From the NCBI GenBank assembly GCA_947175215.1, contig CAMWLR010000008.1, positions 1 to 55,987 on the forward strand: a stretch of 55,987 nucleotides of DNA, read 5' to 3'. The translations under genes and the position numbers were made by a program. Source of the stretch: an uncultured Porphyromonadaceae bacterium (GTDB taxonomy: Bacteria; Bacteroidota; Bacteroidia; Bacteroidales; Muribaculaceae). Under the pieces are notes generated by a model. It searched no databases. It was not told the DNA's origin and saw only the letters and a list, made by a program, of their open reading frames with translations. Of this stretch, positions 20,100 to 28,327 are shown piece by piece; within the stretch, counting starts at the first letter, position 1; every line of letters begins with the position of its first letter.

Positions 20100-20636
20100 A
20101 TATCAAAGTATAGATAATGTCTTTGCAATCATCTGACAATATATTGGCAGAGCAATGATATTATGATAGTTATCCCCATTGGGGAAGTAAAAGTGTTTCA
20201 GTCTACAAAGTAAACGATTTCGGCCGAGCTGTGCAAAATTCTTGCGCCTCGATTACTGATAATCTGCGCTAATCTCATGCACGGTTAAAAGAGAAATTCC
20301 GGCAAAGTGTAGATTTAACAAAGATTAACGTTAATTTTGGGGCTATCTGAGAGGATTAGGGGCTCGGGGGCTATGTCATTTCAGAAAAAATTGCGAACTT
20401 TGCACCTGATTTATAGGCTGATGCCGGCTGCTGATGCCACAGGATAGCTCCGATGAGGGCTTGCTATGGAGATTTTGATGCCGGCAGTGGCTTGAAAAGT
20501 AAAGACTTAGATGTCACTTGCGGTTCTGAGGTACTCTTCGCCTCCGGTTATTCGGGGCTTTTGCGGAGAGCAGTGAGGAATCGGAAGTTGTTTCGTTGAG
20601 TATCAATAAACCGTAATATTAACTTAACTTCAGGAC
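20100..20636 (+). promoter_or_regulatory. alkD-rpsN divergent region and long rpsN leader
   Basis: This 537-bp gap has no coding sequence. A small TCCCC-ATT-GGGGA hairpin lies near 20172. TAATTTTG at 20332-20339 is a perfect -7 box, with only a weak TG-containing -33 region, so a promoter for rpsN onward is likely here, with a leader of about 290 nt. The leader can fold: two GATGCCGGC copies (near 20420 and 20477) can pair through GCCGGC, and ATAGC near 20444 can pair with GCTAT near 20463. It may carry control signals for the downstream spc genes. Confidence 0.5.
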
Positions 20637-20906
20637 ATGGCAAAAGAATCAATGAAAGCCCGCGAAGTGAAGCGCCAGAAACTGGTCGCCAAATATGCCG
20701 CCAAGAAGGCTGCCCTCAAGGCTGCCGGCGACTATGAGGCTCTGCAGCTTCTGCCTAAAAACGCGTCAAGCGTGCGCCTCCACAACCGCTGCTCTATCAC
20801 CGGCCGTCCCAAAGGCTATCTGCGTCAGTTTGGCATCTCGCGTATCCAGTTCCGCGAAATGGCATCTGCCGGCCTTATCCCCGGTGTGAAGAAGGCAAGC
20901 TGGTAA
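20637..20906 (+). CDS. rpsN: 30S ribosomal protein S14, long zinc-free form
   Basis: S14 helps assemble the 30S head. The 89-residue product is the longer C-minus form: it lacks the two CxxC zinc motifs, keeping only one Cys in [20 protein letters not shown], and ends with [12 protein letters not shown]. It stands alone between a 537-bp upstream gap and a 370-nt downstream gap, unlike the tight rplE-rpsN-rpsH order in most bacteria. Confidence 0.98.
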   Translation: MAKESMKAREVKRQKLVAKYAAKKAALKAAGDYEALQLLPKNASSVRLHNRCSITGRPKGYLRQFGISRIQFREMASAGLIPGVKKASW

Positions 20907-21276
20907 GGCACATCGCAGGCTAATCCCTGACCCCGCGAGAGGGGAGCGCAAGGCGCCCGCCTCCGTCAGAAAGCCCCTGCGGGCCCACGTGCCGATGATT
21001 CTCCGGGTAAGCCCAGTTTCTGCGGGACCCCCCGGAGCGCAATCCCCGGCCGACCCGATCAGCGGGCCGCGAAAATGATCCCGACAAGGGAGCTTCCTCA
21101 CCGGCGGCGACATTATATAAGGTGTCGCAACGCGACAATAAAAGTGTCTCACCGCCCACAGAGGATAAAGTTTCCGCGCTTCAAAACAGACCGGCATATC
21201 GCAATGATATCCGGCGTAATTAAAAATTTTAAATACTGACGGGTCACACCCGTCGAGTTTAAAACAATCAACAACA
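20907..21276 (+). promoter_or_regulatory. rpsN-rpsH spacer, candidate S8 control region
   Basis: A 370-nt GC-rich gap. CTCCGGG (21001-21007) pairs with CCCGGAG (21031-21037) and encloses a GCCC/GGG pairing. An imperfect CCGGCATATC/GATATCCGG hairpin (about 21191-21214) is followed by an A/T-rich run. GACGGGT-CAC-ACCCGTC (21238-21254) ends 22 nt before the rpsH ATG. S8 autoregulates the spc operon in E. coli by binding mRNA, so the hairpins before rpsH are candidates for such a site. No clear promoter is seen. Confidence 0.4.
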
Positions 21277-21675
21277 ATGACAGATCCAATAGCAGATTAT
21301 CTGACAAGATTGAGGAATGCCATCAAGGCCCAGCACCGTGTGGTGGAGATCCCGGCCTCTAACCTCAAGAAAGAGATCACCAAGATCCTCTTTGAGCAAG
21401 GCTATATCCTCAATTACAAGTTCGTTGAAGGTGACACCCCCTCGGGCACCATCAAGGTAGCGTTAAAGTATGACCCCGTAGACCGCGTCAACGCCATCAA
21501 GGGCCTCAAGCGCGTGAGCCGTCCAGGCCTGCGCCAGTATTGCGGTTACAAGTCGATGCCCCGTGTGCTCAATGGCCTGGGTATCGCCATTCTGTCGACC
21601 TCTAAGGGCGTCATGACCAATAAGAAAGCCGCTCAGGAGAAGATCGGCGGCGAAGTTCTTTGTTACGTTTATTAA
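21277..21675 (+). CDS. rpsH: 30S ribosomal protein S8
   Basis: S8 is a primary 16S rRNA binder of the 30S platform and the translational repressor of spc operons in enterics. The 132-residue product has MTDPIADYLTRLRNA, KRVSRPGLRQYCGYKSMPRVLNGLGIAI and a C-terminal GEVLCYVY. It restarts the cluster after the long spacer and is followed after 21 nt by rplF. Confidence 0.99.
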   Translation: MTDPIADYLTRLRNAIKAQHRVVEIPASNLKKEITKILFEQGYILNYKFVEGDTPSGTIKVALKYDPVDRVNAIKGLKRVSRPGLRQYCGYKSMPRVLNGLGIAILSTSKGVMTNKKAAQEKIGGEVLCYVY

Positions 21676-21679
21676 TCGA

Positions 21680-21686
21680 AAGGAGG
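21680..21686 (+). promoter_or_regulatory. Full-length Shine-Dalgarno before rplF
   Basis: AAGGAGG, preceded by another A, ends 10 nt before the rplF ATG at 21697. Together with rplW this is the only perfect Shine-Dalgarno seen in the ribosomal clusters here. Confidence 0.7.
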
Positions 21687-21696
21687 AAATAACAAT

Positions 21697-22254
21697 ATGT
21701 CACGTATAGGTAAAGCCCCAATCGAAATCCCCGCAGGCGTAACCATCACAGTCGACAAAGACAATGTCGTTACCGTCAAAGGTCCCAAAGGTACACTCGT
21801 ACAGGCCGTCAATCCCGAGTTTGAGATCAAACAGGAAGATGGTCACCTCCATATCATCCGCCCCTCAGACGACCGCGAACACCGCGCACAGCACGGTCTC
21901 TATCGCTCGCTGCTCCATAACATGGTAGTGGGTGTGTCGACCGGCTATCGCAAGGAGATGGAGCTCGTCGGCGTAGGTTACCGCGCATCAGCCACCGGCC
22001 AGGTGCTCGAGCTGTCGCTGGGTTACTCTCACGCAATCTTTATCAAGCTGCCCCCCGAGGTCAAAGTAGAGGCCAAGTCGGAGCGTAACAAGAACCCCCT
22101 GATCATCCTCGAGAGCGACGATAAGCAGCTGCTCGGTCAGGTATGCGCCAAAATCCGCTCGCTCCGCAAGCCCGAGCCCTACAAGGGTAAAGGTATCAAG
22201 TTTGTTGGCGAGGTTATCCGTCGCAAGAGCGGTAAGACCGCCGGTGCCAAGTAA
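21697..22254 (+). CDS. rplF: 50S ribosomal protein L6
   Basis: L6 lies near the factor-binding region of the 50S. The 185-residue product has MSRIGKAPIEIPAGVTITV, VVGVSTGYRKEMELVGVGYRA and the C-terminal RKPEPYKGKGIKFVGE, all diagnostic. Position rpsH-rplF-rplR is standard. Confidence 0.99.
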   Translation: MSRIGKAPIEIPAGVTITVDKDNVVTVKGPKGTLVQAVNPEFEIKQEDGHLHIIRPSDDREHRAQHGLYRSLLHNMVVGVSTGYRKEMELVGVGYRASATGQVLELSLGYSHAIFIKLPPEVKVEAKSERNKNPLIILESDDKQLLGQVCAKIRSLRKPEPYKGKGIKFVGEVIRRKSGKTAGAK

Positions 22255-22287
22255 ACATAAGTTGAACCTACATCGACTGTAAGAAAA

Positions 22288-22629
22288 ATGATCTCTAAGC
22301 AGCAAAGAAGAAATAAAATCAAGGCGCGCATCCGCGGCCGCATCTCCGGCACAGCCGCGCGTCCCCGCATGACCGTTTTCCGTTCCAACAAGCAGATTTA
22401 CGTCCAGCTCGTTGACGACCTCAAGGGCCAGACCCTGGTCAGCGCCTCATCCAAAGGCATCGCCGAAGGAACCAAGACTGAAATCGCCGCAAAGGTAGGC
22501 AAGGCTATCGCCGAGAAGGCTATCGCCGCCGGTTATCCCGAAGTGGTCTTTGACCGCAACGGTTACCTTTTCCACGGCAGAGTTAAATCACTGGCTGACG
22601 CAGCTCGCGAAGGCGGACTTAAATTCTAA
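22288..22629 (+). CDS. rplR: 50S ribosomal protein L18
   Basis: L18 binds 5S rRNA together with L5. The 113-residue product begins with a basic [19 protein letters not shown], then [16 protein letters not shown] and [25 protein letters not shown]. It is 6 nt before rpsE. Confidence 0.99.
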   Translation: MISKQQRRNKIKARIRGRISGTAARPRMTVFRSNKQIYVQLVDDLKGQTLVSASSKGIAEGTKTEIAAKVGKAIAEKAIAAGYPEVVFDRNGYLFHGRVKSLADAAREGGLKF

Positions 22630-22635
22630 ACGACA

Positions 22636-23154
22636 ATGGTAAACAAGAATAACCGAGTTAAGACAACCAACGATATAGAACTCAAGGACCGTCTGGTAGC
22701 CATCAACCGCGTCACCAAGGTGACCAAGGGTGGCCGTACATTCACCTTCGCCGCCATCGTCGTGGTCGGCAACGAAGACGGTATCATCGGCTGGGGCCTC
22801 GGAAAGGCCAACGAAGTGCAGGCTGCCATCGCCAAAGGTGTAGAAGCCGCCAAGAAGAATCTTATCCGTGTCCCTGTCCACAAAGGTACTATCCCCCACG
22901 AGCAGGCTGCCAAGTTCGGCGGTTCTGAGGTACTCCTCAAGCCCGCAAGCCACGGTACCGGTGTAAAAGCCGGTGGCGCTATGCGTGCCGTCCTCGAGAG
23001 CGTGGGCATCACCGACGTGCTGGCCAAATCTAAGGGCTCATCTAACCCCCACAACCTGGTAAAGGCCACTATCGCTGCTCTCAGCGAGCTGCGTTCGCCC
23101 GCCCAGGTGGCCCAGAACCGCGGCATCTCTGTTAACCAGGTATTCAACGGCTAA
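22636..23154 (+). CDS. rpsE: 30S ribosomal protein S5
   Basis: S5 contributes to the mRNA entry channel and decoding fidelity; spectinomycin resistance maps to its loop. The 172-residue product has [20 protein letters not shown], the loop region [17 protein letters not shown] and [18 protein letters not shown]. It is followed after 19 nt by rpmD. Confidence 0.99.
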   Translation: MVNKNNRVKTTNDIELKDRLVAINRVTKVTKGGRTFTFAAIVVVGNEDGIIGWGLGKANEVQAAIAKGVEAAKKNLIRVPVHKGTIPHEQAAKFGGSEVLLKPASHGTGVKAGGAMRAVLESVGITDVLAKSKGSSNPHNLVKATIAALSELRSPAQVAQNRGISVNQVFNG

Positions 23155-23173
23155 TCCCAGGCAAGCTACAACT

Positions 23174-23353
23174 ATGGCACAGATTAAAATCAAGCAGATA
23201 AAGAGCCGCATCGGCGCACCGGCTGTGCAGAAACGCACTCTCGATGCCCTCGGCCTCAAGAAAATGAATCACGTGGTGGTTAAAGAAGACACCCCCTCAG
23301 TGATGGGTATGGTAAACCGTGTTCGTCATTTGGTAGAAGTGACCAACGCTTAA
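23174..23353 (+). CDS. rpmD: 50S ribosomal protein L30
   Basis: L30 is a small 50S protein. This short gene encodes 59 residues, beginning MAQIKIKQIKSRIGAP, with the conserved TLDALGLKKMNHVV and MGMVNRVRHLVEV. Its place between rpsE and rplO is the canonical one and the ATG follows an A-rich stretch. Confidence 0.97.
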   Translation: MAQIKIKQIKSRIGAPAVQKRTLDALGLKKMNHVVVKEDTPSVMGMVNRVRHLVEVTNA

Positions 23354-23377
23354 TCAATATCATAAGTATCGACAACT

Positions 23378-23827
23378 ATGGATTTAAGTAACTTAAAACC
23401 CGCCGTAGGCGCCACAACCCGCAGCACTCGCATCGGTCGCGGTCCCGGCTCGGGTAAGGGTGGAACTTCTACCCGCGGACACAAAGGCGCCAAGTCGCGC
23501 TCGGGCTACAAACGTAAGATCGGTTTTGAAGGTGGTCAGATGCCTCTGCAGCGTCGCCTCCCCAAATTCGGTTTCAAGAATATCAACCGTGTGGAGTATA
23601 AGCCCATCAACCTGGCTACCCTCGAGGATCTGGCAGCCGCCAAAAACCTTGAGAAGATCGGCCTCGATGAGCTCCGCGCCGCCGGCTTCATCAACCGCAA
23701 GCAGCTGGTCAAGATCCTCGCCAACGGTGCCGTGACACGCGCCCTGCAGGTTGAGGCCAACGCTTTCTCGGCTGCCGCCGAAAAGGCCATCACCGCTGCC
23801 GGTGGTTCGATCTCAAAAGTGAAGTAA
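23378..23827 (+). CDS. rplO: 50S ribosomal protein L15
   Basis: L15 is a late-assembly 50S protein with a long Gly/Arg-rich N-terminal extension buried in rRNA. The 149-residue product has MDLSNLKPAVGAT, GRGPGSGKGGTSTRGHKGAKSR style repeats and GFEGGQMPLQRRLPKFGF. It precedes secY by 36 nt. Confidence 0.99.
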   Translation: MDLSNLKPAVGATTRSTRIGRGPGSGKGGTSTRGHKGAKSRSGYKRKIGFEGGQMPLQRRLPKFGFKNINRVEYKPINLATLEDLAAAKNLEKIGLDELRAAGFINRKQLVKILANGAVTRALQVEANAFSAAAEKAITAAGGSISKVK

Positions 23828-23863
23828 CCCGCTCTCTCCAACCGCTATAAAGCACCCCGATAA

Positions 23864-25213
23864 ATGAAATTCGTTCAAACCCTTAAAAACATCTGGACTA
23901 TCCAGGAGCTGCGTCAGCGTCTGACCATCACGGTGCTGTTGGTGCTGGTTTACCGTCTGGGGTGTTATGTTGTCCTGCCGGGCATCAACCCCGCCGACCT
24001 CGAAGCCCTCACTAACTTCACCAACAAGAGCGGTCTGATGCAACTCCTCGACATGTTCTCAGGAGGTGCCTTCTCTCAGGCCTCTATCTTCGCCCTCGGT
24101 ATCATGCCCTATATCACGGCATCGATCGTGATACAGCTTGCCGGCATGGTGCTCCCTTCGTTCCAGAAGATGCAGCGCGAAGGTGAGAGCGGCCGTCAGA
24201 AGCTCAATCAGTACACCCGCTATCTGACCGTGCTGATACTCCTGGTGCAGGGCCCCGCTTACCTATACAATCTCAAAGCGCAGATTGTAAACGCCGGCGG
24301 ATCCTCAGACATGGGTGTCTGGATGGTAATGTTCCTGACGGTGATCCTCGCCGCAGGCTCGATGTTCATCATGTGGCTCGGTGAGCGCATCACTGACCGC
24401 GGTATCGGCAACGGTATCTCGTTCATCATCCTCGTGGGTATCATCGCCCGCCTGCCGATGGCGCTCGTATATGAGTTTACCAGCCGTCTGCCCGGCTCGA
24501 CCGGTTCTGAGGGCGGTCTGATCATGTTTATCGTCGAGATCGTATTACTCTTTGCCGTGACCGTCGGCGCCGTGCTGCTCGTGCAGGGTACACGCAAAGT
24601 GCCCGTGCAGTATGCCAAGCGTATCGTCGGTAACCGTCAGGTAGGCGGTGTGCGTCAGTACATCCCCCTGAAGGTCAATGCCGCAGGTGTAATGCCCATC
24701 ATCTTTGCCCAGGCCATCATGTTTATCCCCCTGACCCTCTCGGGTTTCGGGGCACGTGAGGGCGCCACCGGATTCTTCGCCACCTTTGCCGACATCAACG
24801 GCTTCTGGTACAACTTCGTCTACTTTATCCTGATCGTAGCGTTTACATACTTCTACACCGCCATCACCGTGCGTCCCACCCAGATGGCTGAGGATATGAA
24901 GCGCAATAACGGATTTATCCCCGGAGTCAAGCCCGGCAAGAAAACCGCTGAATATCTCGATTCGATCATGTCGCGCATCACACTGCCCGGCTCAATCTTC
25001 CTCGGCATCGTCGCCATCCTCCCCGCATTTGCGCGCATGTTTGGCATCAGCCAGAACTTCGCGCAGTTCTTTGGAGGTACATCGCTGCTGATTATGGTCG
25101 GTGTCGTCCTCGATACCCTCCAGCAGATCGAGTCACACCTGATGATGCACCACTATGACGGACTGATGAAGGATGGCAAAATCAAAGGCCGCACAACCGG
25201 CTCAGCCTACTGA
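23864..25213 (+). CDS. secY: Preprotein translocase subunit SecY
   Basis: SecY is the pore of the SecYEG channel in the inner membrane. The 449-residue product has about ten membrane helices, the plug-region segment with FSGGAFSQASIFALGIMPYI, the cytoplasmic loop with RKVPVQYAKRIVGNR and PLKVNAAGVMPIIFA. It belongs with SecDF elsewhere in this window. Downstream, a strong hairpin separates it from map. Confidence 0.98.
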   Translation: MKFVQTLKNIWTIQELRQRLTITVLLVLVYRLGCYVVLPGINPADLEALTNFTNKSGLMQLLDMFSGGAFSQASIFALGIMPYITASIVIQLAGMVLPSFQKMQREGESGRQKLNQYTRYLTVLILLVQGPAYLYNLKAQIVNAGGSSDMGVWMVMFLTVILAAGSMFIMWLGERITDRGIGNGISFIILVGIIARLPMALVYEFTSRLPGSTGSEGGLIMFIVEIVLLFAVTVGAVLLVQGTRKVPVQYAKRIVGNRQVGGVRQYIPLKVNAAGVMPIIFAQAIMFIPLTLSGFGAREGATGFFATFADINGFWYNFVYFILIVAFTYFYTAITVRPTQMAEDMKRNNGFIPGVKPGKKTAEYLDSIMSRITLPGSIFLGIVAILPAFARMFGISQNFAQFFGGTSLLIMVGVVLDTLQQIESHLMMHHYDGLMKDGKIKGRTTGSAY

Positions 25214-25232
25214 TTCAATCCATGAACCTATG

Positions 25233-25278
25233 TTACCCACTGCCGGGATGCAGAAACGGCTATCCCGGCAGGGGGTAA
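25233..25278 (+). other. Long hairpin between secY and map
   Basis: TTACCC-a-CTGCCGGGAT (25233-25249) pairs with ATCCCGGCAG-g-GGGTAA (25262-25278): 16 pairs, one mismatch, 12-nt loop. No U tract follows, so it may block exonucleases or partly attenuate transcription rather than fully terminate it. Confidence 0.6.
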
Positions 25279-25309
25279 ATCTCTGAAATCCCCACGACCC
25301 AATCCAAAG

Positions 25310-26092
25310 ATGATATATCTCAAGACTCCCGACGAAATCCAGAAGATGCGGCGCGCCTGCGAGCTCACCTCACTCACCCTGGGCGAGGTGGCAAAACTGG
25401 TCAAGCCCGGAGTGACCACCCACAAGCTCGACACCGCTGCACGCGAGTTTATCGTAAAGAACGGCGGTCGCCCCGCTTGTCTTGGTTACGGTGGCTTCCC
25501 GGCGACACTCTGCATCGAGGTAAACGAGACGGTAGTCCATGGTTTTCCCTCGACCTATACCCTGCGCGAGGGCGACATAGTCGGCGTTGACCTCGTTGTC
25601 GAGCTCGACGGCTATAACGGCGATATGTGTTACACATTCCCCGTAGGTGATGTCGCCCCAGACGTGATGGAGCTGCTCCGCACAACCAAAGAGTCGCTCT
25701 ATGCAGGTATCGAGGCATGTCAGGAAGGGAAACGTCTGGGAGACATCTCAAATGCCATCCAGACATACTGCGAGAAACGAGGCTACTCGATCGTCCGCGA
25801 GATGTGTGGCCACGGTATCGGACGCAAGATGCACGAAGACCCCGAGGTCCCCAACTACGGACGACGCGGCACCGGCCCGCTGATCAAAAACGGCCTATGC
25901 ATAGCCATCGAGCCTATGGTCAACATGGGTAGCCGTAATATCGTCATCGAGCCCGACGGCTGGACCTGTCGTACACGCGACCGCAAGCCCTCGGCACACT
26001 ATGAGCACACAGTGGCCGTGCATGACGGGCAGACTGAGATTCTGACCTCATTCGACCCCGTCAAGGAGGCCCTGGGTGACCGGTTTGTGTGA
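25310..26092 (+). CDS. map: Type I methionine aminopeptidase
   Basis: Removes the initiator methionine from nascent proteins. The 260-residue product shows the pita-bread fold ligands: GYNGDMCYTF with the first aspartates, MCGHGIGRKMHEDP with the active histidine, a metal glutamate in AIEPMV and the last in HDGQTEILT. The location between secY and infA is common. The C-terminal part has a short insert before SAHYEHTVAV. Confidence 0.97.
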   Translation: MIYLKTPDEIQKMRRACELTSLTLGEVAKLVKPGVTTHKLDTAAREFIVKNGGRPACLGYGGFPATLCIEVNETVVHGFPSTYTLREGDIVGVDLVVELDGYNGDMCYTFPVGDVAPDVMELLRTTKESLYAGIEACQEGKRLGDISNAIQTYCEKRGYSIVREMCGHGIGRKMHEDPEVPNYGRRGTGPLIKNGLCIAIEPMVNMGSRNIVIEPDGWTCRTRDRKPSAHYEHTVAVHDGQTEILTSFDPVKEALGDRFV

Positions 26093-26166
26093 CCCCCGTC
26101 ACGTCAGCCATGTGATAATCATCAAGGATTAAGAGAAACAAGACAGAAACCAAGACAGAAATAAAT

Positions 26167-26385
26167 ATGTCAAAGCAATCTGCAATCGAACAAGACGGCG
26201 TAATCCTCGAAGCTCTCTCCAACGCAATGTTCAGGGTAGAGCTTGAGAACGGTCATGAGATCACTGCCCATATCTCGGGCAAGATGCGCATGCACTATAT
26301 CAAGATTCTCCCCGGAGACAAGGTGAGAGTGGAGATGTCGCCTTATGACCTCTCAAAGGGTCGTATAGCATTCCGCTACAAGTGA
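26167..26385 (+). CDS. infA: Translation initiation factor IF-1
   Basis: IF-1 is an OB-fold protein that binds the 30S A site during initiation. The 72-residue product has the expected [39 protein letters not shown] and [20 protein letters not shown]. It lies between map and rpmJ. Confidence 0.98.
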   Translation: MSKQSAIEQDGVILEALSNAMFRVELENGHEITAHISGKMRMHYIKILPGDKVRVEMSPYDLSKGRIAFRYK

Positions 26386-26427
26386 GAAAAGTCTCGAACC
26401 ATCAAATAATTCCAAAACAAACTCACA

Positions 26428-26544
26428 ATGAAAGTCAGAGCTTCCATCAAGAAGCGTTCTGCCGACGACAAGATCGTTCGCCGCAAGGGACGCCTCTATG
26501 TGATCAACAAGAAAAATCCCAAAAACAAACAGCGCCAGGGATAA
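26428..26544 (+). CDS. rpmJ: 50S ribosomal protein L36
   Basis: This 38-residue gene encodes [20 protein letters not shown] followed by a basic tail ending KQRQG. The zinc cysteines and histidine of the C-plus form are absent, so it is the zinc-independent form. Standard position after infA. The rpsM promoter region follows. Confidence 0.95.
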   Translation: MKVRASIKKRSADDKIVRRKGRLYVINKKNPKNKQRQG

Positions 26545-26652
26545 CATGCGTTAATCCGGAAAAACCGGCGGCGGTTTGTCAGGATATTGCCGGGGAGAAA
26601 TCCCATAGGTCACCTCAGGGTGGACGATGTGGCAATGAAACCGCGTGAAAGG

Positions 26653-26684
26653 TTTCCGTATCACGCTGATTTTTGTTATTTTTG
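26653..26684 (+). promoter_or_regulatory. Probable internal promoter of the alpha operon
   Basis: TTTC (26653-26656, one mismatch to TTTG), a 20-nt spacer and TATTTTTG (26677-26684) fit the Bacteroidetes promoter. Transcription would start near 26690, only about 25 nt before the rpsM ATG, and lead rpsM-rpsK-rpsD-rpoA-rplQ. Confidence 0.6.
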
Positions 26685-26715
26685 CGTAAAATTTCAAGAC
26701 TCAACCAAAGCATTT

Positions 26716-27096
26716 ATGGCAGTAAGAATCGTGGGAGTTGACCTCCCCCAAAACAAACGAGGCGAAATCGCCTTGACCTACATCTTCGGCATCGGCCGCT
26801 CGGCCGCTAAAACCATCCTGGAGAAAGCCGGTGTAGACGTGAACATCAAAGTGAAGGACTGGACTGATGCCCAGGCTGCTAAAGTTCGCGAAGTCATCCA
26901 GGAAAACTATAAGGTAGAGGGTGACCTCCGCAGCGAGATCCAGCTCAACATCAAGCGACTCATGGACATTGGCTGCTATCGCGGTATCCGCCACCGTAAC
27001 GGCCTGCCCGTCCGCGGTCAGTCGACCAAAAACAATGCCCGTACCCGCAAGGGCCGCAAGAAAACCGTCGCTAACAAGAAGAAAGCCACTAAATAA
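26716..27096 (+). CDS. rpsM: 30S ribosomal protein S13
   Basis: S13 is in the 30S head and contacts P-site tRNA and the 50S. With the ATG at 26716 ([20 protein letters not shown]) the product is 126 residues, the family length; an in-frame start at 26587 would read through the promoter and adds an unrelated prefix, so it is rejected. Conserved [17 protein letters not shown] and [22 protein letters not shown]. Confidence 0.98.
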   Translation: MAVRIVGVDLPQNKRGEIALTYIFGIGRSAAKTILEKAGVDVNIKVKDWTDAQAAKVREVIQENYKVEGDLRSEIQLNIKRLMDIGCYRGIRHRNGLPVRGQSTKNNARTRKGRKKTVANKKKATK

Positions 27097-27117
27097 CGAA
27101 TACCCCAAGAAAGTATC

Positions 27118-27507
27118 ATGGCAAAGAAAACAGTCGCAGCCAAGAAGCGCAACGTCAAGGTTGACGCCGCCGGCCAGCTTCACGTTCACTCATCATTCAA
27201 CAACATCATCGTGTGCTTAGCCAACAGCGAGGGCCAGGTGATTTCATGGTCATCCGCTGGCAAAATGGGCTTCCGCGGTTCCAAGAAAAACACCCCCTAC
27301 GCCGCTCAGATGGCTGCTCAGGATTGCGGTAAGATCGCCTATGATCTGGGCCTGCGCAAAGTAAAGGCCTATGTCAAAGGTCCCGGCAATGGTCGTGAAT
27401 CGGCCATCCGTACCGTACACGGAATGGGAATTGAGGTAACAGAGATCATCGACGTTACACCGCTGCCCCACAACGGTTGCCGTCCTCCCAAACGTCGCCG
27501 CGTATAA
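27118..27507 (+). CDS. rpsK: 30S ribosomal protein S11
   Basis: S11 forms part of the mRNA exit/E-site platform. The 129-residue product has [40 protein letters not shown] and the C-terminal [18 protein letters not shown] 194-nt structured spacer follows before rpsD. Confidence 0.99.
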   Translation: MAKKTVAAKKRNVKVDAAGQLHVHSSFNNIIVCLANSEGQVISWSSAGKMGFRGSKKNTPYAAQMAAQDCGKIAYDLGLRKVKAYVKGPGNGRESAIRTVHGMGIEVTEIIDVTPLPHNGCRPPKRRRV

Positions 27508-27701
27508 TATCCGCAATTTCCGGCAGAAAACATCAACGGGCATGATGACGCCGGGCAGCGGCGACAGCCGCAAGCCGATGCTCACCCCGGTCGCGACAGA
27601 GGGTCAGACGATGGTTCAAGACGGCCATAAGGCCGCATGACCCCGATGACGGCAGAGCAGCAAGACGTCAGCCCATTAACCAATTAACGTTAAAAACACA
27701 A
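27508..27701 (+). promoter_or_regulatory. Structured rpsK-rpsD spacer, candidate S4 control region
   Basis: This 194-nt gap contains GCGGC-GACA-GCCGC (27558-27571), GGGTC (27601-27605) pairing with GACCC (27639-27643), and inside that GGCC-ATAA-GGCC (27623-27634). S4 is an mRNA-binding autoregulator in enterics and in Bacillus, where the site lies before rpsD. A site directly before rpsD here would fit, but binding is not shown. Confidence 0.4.
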
Positions 27702-28307
27702 ATGGCTAGATACACAGGTCCCAAGACCAAAATCGCACGCAAATTTGGCGAACCCATCTTCGGCGAGGACAAGATCCTGAGCCGTCGCAACTTCCCCCCC
27801 GGCCAGCACGGACAAAACCGTCGCCGCAAAACATCTGAGTACGGCACACAGCTGCGTGAAAAGCAGAAAGCCAAATACACCTACGGTGTGCTTGAGCGTC
27901 AGTTCCGCAACCTCTTCGAGAAAGCCTCAGGCATGAAGGGTATCACCGGTGAGATCCTGCTGCAGCTCCTCGAGAGCCGTCTCGACAACGTCGTGTACCG
28001 TCTCGGTATCGCCAAGACCCGCGCCGCAGCCCGTCAGCTCGTGCTCCACAAGCACGTGACAGTCAACGGCGAGGTCGTAAATATCCCCTCATTTGCAGTT
28101 GAGCCCGGTATGGTTATCGGTGTCCGCGAGAAATCAAAATCACTCGAGGTCATCGCCGACTGTCTGGCCGGTTTCAACCACAGCAAATACCCCTGGCTCG
28201 AATGGGACGAGTCAACCAAGAGCGGCAAACTGCTCCATGTCCCCACCCGTGAGGACATCCCCGAAAACATCAAGGAGCAGCTCATCGTCGAACTCTATTC
28301 TAAGTAA
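27702..28307 (+). CDS. rpsD: 30S ribosomal protein S4
   Basis: S4 initiates 30S body assembly and affects decoding accuracy. The 201-residue product has [35 protein letters not shown], and the S4 RNA-binding domain with [19 protein letters not shown] and [12 protein letters not shown]. It lacks the N-terminal zinc cysteines. Followed after 20 nt by rpoA. Confidence 0.99.
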   Translation: MARYTGPKTKIARKFGEPIFGEDKILSRRNFPPGQHGQNRRRKTSEYGTQLREKQKAKYTYGVLERQFRNLFEKASGMKGITGEILLQLLESRLDNVVYRLGIAKTRAAARQLVLHKHVTVNGEVVNIPSFAVEPGMVIGVREKSKSLEVIADCLAGFNHSKYPWLEWDESTKSGKLLHVPTREDIPENIKEQLIVELYSK

Positions 28308-28327
28308 TCCGTTAAACACCAAGATCC

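Noticed and set aside
20766-21197. 143-codon frame opposite rpsN and its spacer
   Set aside because: No motif; the region is better explained by rpsN and a structured spacer.
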